From CAXSEF01 sp964236535 (GTDB taxonomy: Bacteria > Pseudomonadota > Alphaproteobacteria > Acetobacterales > Acetobacteraceae), in contig CAXSEF010000093.1 of NCBI GenBank assembly GCA_964236535.1, forward strand, positions 1 to 12,285: DNA of 12,285 bases. The letters run 5' to 3'. The notes below the pieces were generated by a model, which saw nothing but the letters and a program-made list of their open reading frames with translations, did no database searches and was not told the DNA's origin. Made by a program: the position numbers and the translations under genes. Each line of letters opens with the position of its first letter. Position 1 is the stretch's first letter. This document shows positions 12,096 through 12,285 of this stretch, piece after piece.

Positions 12096-12285
12096 ATGGT
12101 TCCTACCCCGCTCCGCTTCGTCAGCTACCTGCGCGTTTCCACGGACGGCCAGGGTCGCTCGGGCCTCGGCCTGGAGGCGCAGCGCCAGACCGTGGCCGCC
12201 CATATCGCCCAGGCCGGTGGCACGCTACTCGCGGAGTTCCAGGAGGTGGAGAGCGGCAAGCGCGCCGATCGCCCGCAGCTCGCCG
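12096..12285 (+). CDS. Serine recombinase (resolvase family), N-terminal part; continues at 1-585
   Basis: This is the 5' part of a gene cut by linearization of the circle. The ATG at 12096 follows a GAGGG purine run, and the frame is open to the window end. There it enters the 55-bp terminal duplication in the same frame as base 1. Joined, the protein is 239 aa. The N-terminus holds the resolvase/invertase nucleophile motif YLRVST (Ser15), followed by a typical G-x-GLxxQ segment (GQGRSGLGLEAQ). By family knowledge, Ser15 attacks DNA to form a 5' phosphoserine link during site-specific strand exchange. The gene is divergent from the beta-lactamase gene, with 106 bp between the starts. A repeat related to the dyad at 11067-11104 lies 22 bp upstream of this ATG and could be its recombination site or its operator. 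Confidence 0.9.
   Translation, partial: MVPTPLRFVSYLRVSTDGQGRSGLGLEAQRQTVAAHIAQAGGTLLAEFQEVESGKRADRPQLA
12231..12285. repeat. Terminal duplication, right copy (circle junction)
   Basis: This is identical to bases 1-55. Removing one copy gives a circle of 12,230 bp and an intact 239-codon recombinase gene. Confidence 0.93.

Noticed and set aside
1..12285. CRISPR arrays, tRNA or rRNA genes, and classical insertion sequence ends
   Set aside because: No regularly spaced repeats, tRNA-like cloverleaf or transposase gene was seen on either strand.

Overview
The window is a complete small circular plasmid, opened inside a gene. Bases 1-55 and 12231-12285 are identical, so the unique circle is about 12,230 bp. 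The serine recombinase gene starts at 12096, runs off the right end and finishes at 585. The core is GC-rich. The Ti-type TraA/TraC/TraD mobilization set, the small ParA with a ribbon-helix-helix partner and the Rep-like protein together suggest an alphaproteobacterial host, perhaps an acetic acid bacterium or relative. That host assignment is inference from gene style only.

Layout on the circle: serine recombinase (12096 to 585); a small SpoVG-like protein (694-1047); an MNT/HEPN toxin-antitoxin pair (1174-1849); partition genes parA plus an RHH partner (2004-2908); a hairpin-rich control region (2909-3243); a probable replication protein (3244-3861); a decayed histidine phosphatase (about 3909-4113). 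Next comes a leftward operon traC-traD-metallophosphoesterase (5277 to 4145). A probable oriT region (5278-5522) separates it from rightward traA, a MobQ relaxase-helicase (5523-8411), and an overlapping membrane/coiled-coil accessory gene (8411-9043). An AT-rich island (about 8860-11066) carries an AbiE-type toxin-antitoxin pair behind two long palindromes. A leftward class A beta-lactamase gene (11989 to 11129) then leads back to the recombinase.

The plasmid looks mobilizable but not self-transmissible: it has a relaxase and accessory Dtr genes, but no coupling protein and no mating-pair formation genes. Stability comes from ParA/RHH, two toxin-antitoxin modules that both use a nucleotidyltransferase, and probably resolution by the serine recombinase.

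The least ordinary part is 8860-12095. The AT-rich AbiE island begins inside the coding sequence of the mobilization accessory gene. It ends at a dyad (11067-11104) whose right half recurs immediately upstream of the recombinase gene (12056-12074), and the two related sites bracket the beta-lactamase. This could be a small recombinase-driven cargo-loading site. The individual components belong to known families; the arrangement is what deserves checking.
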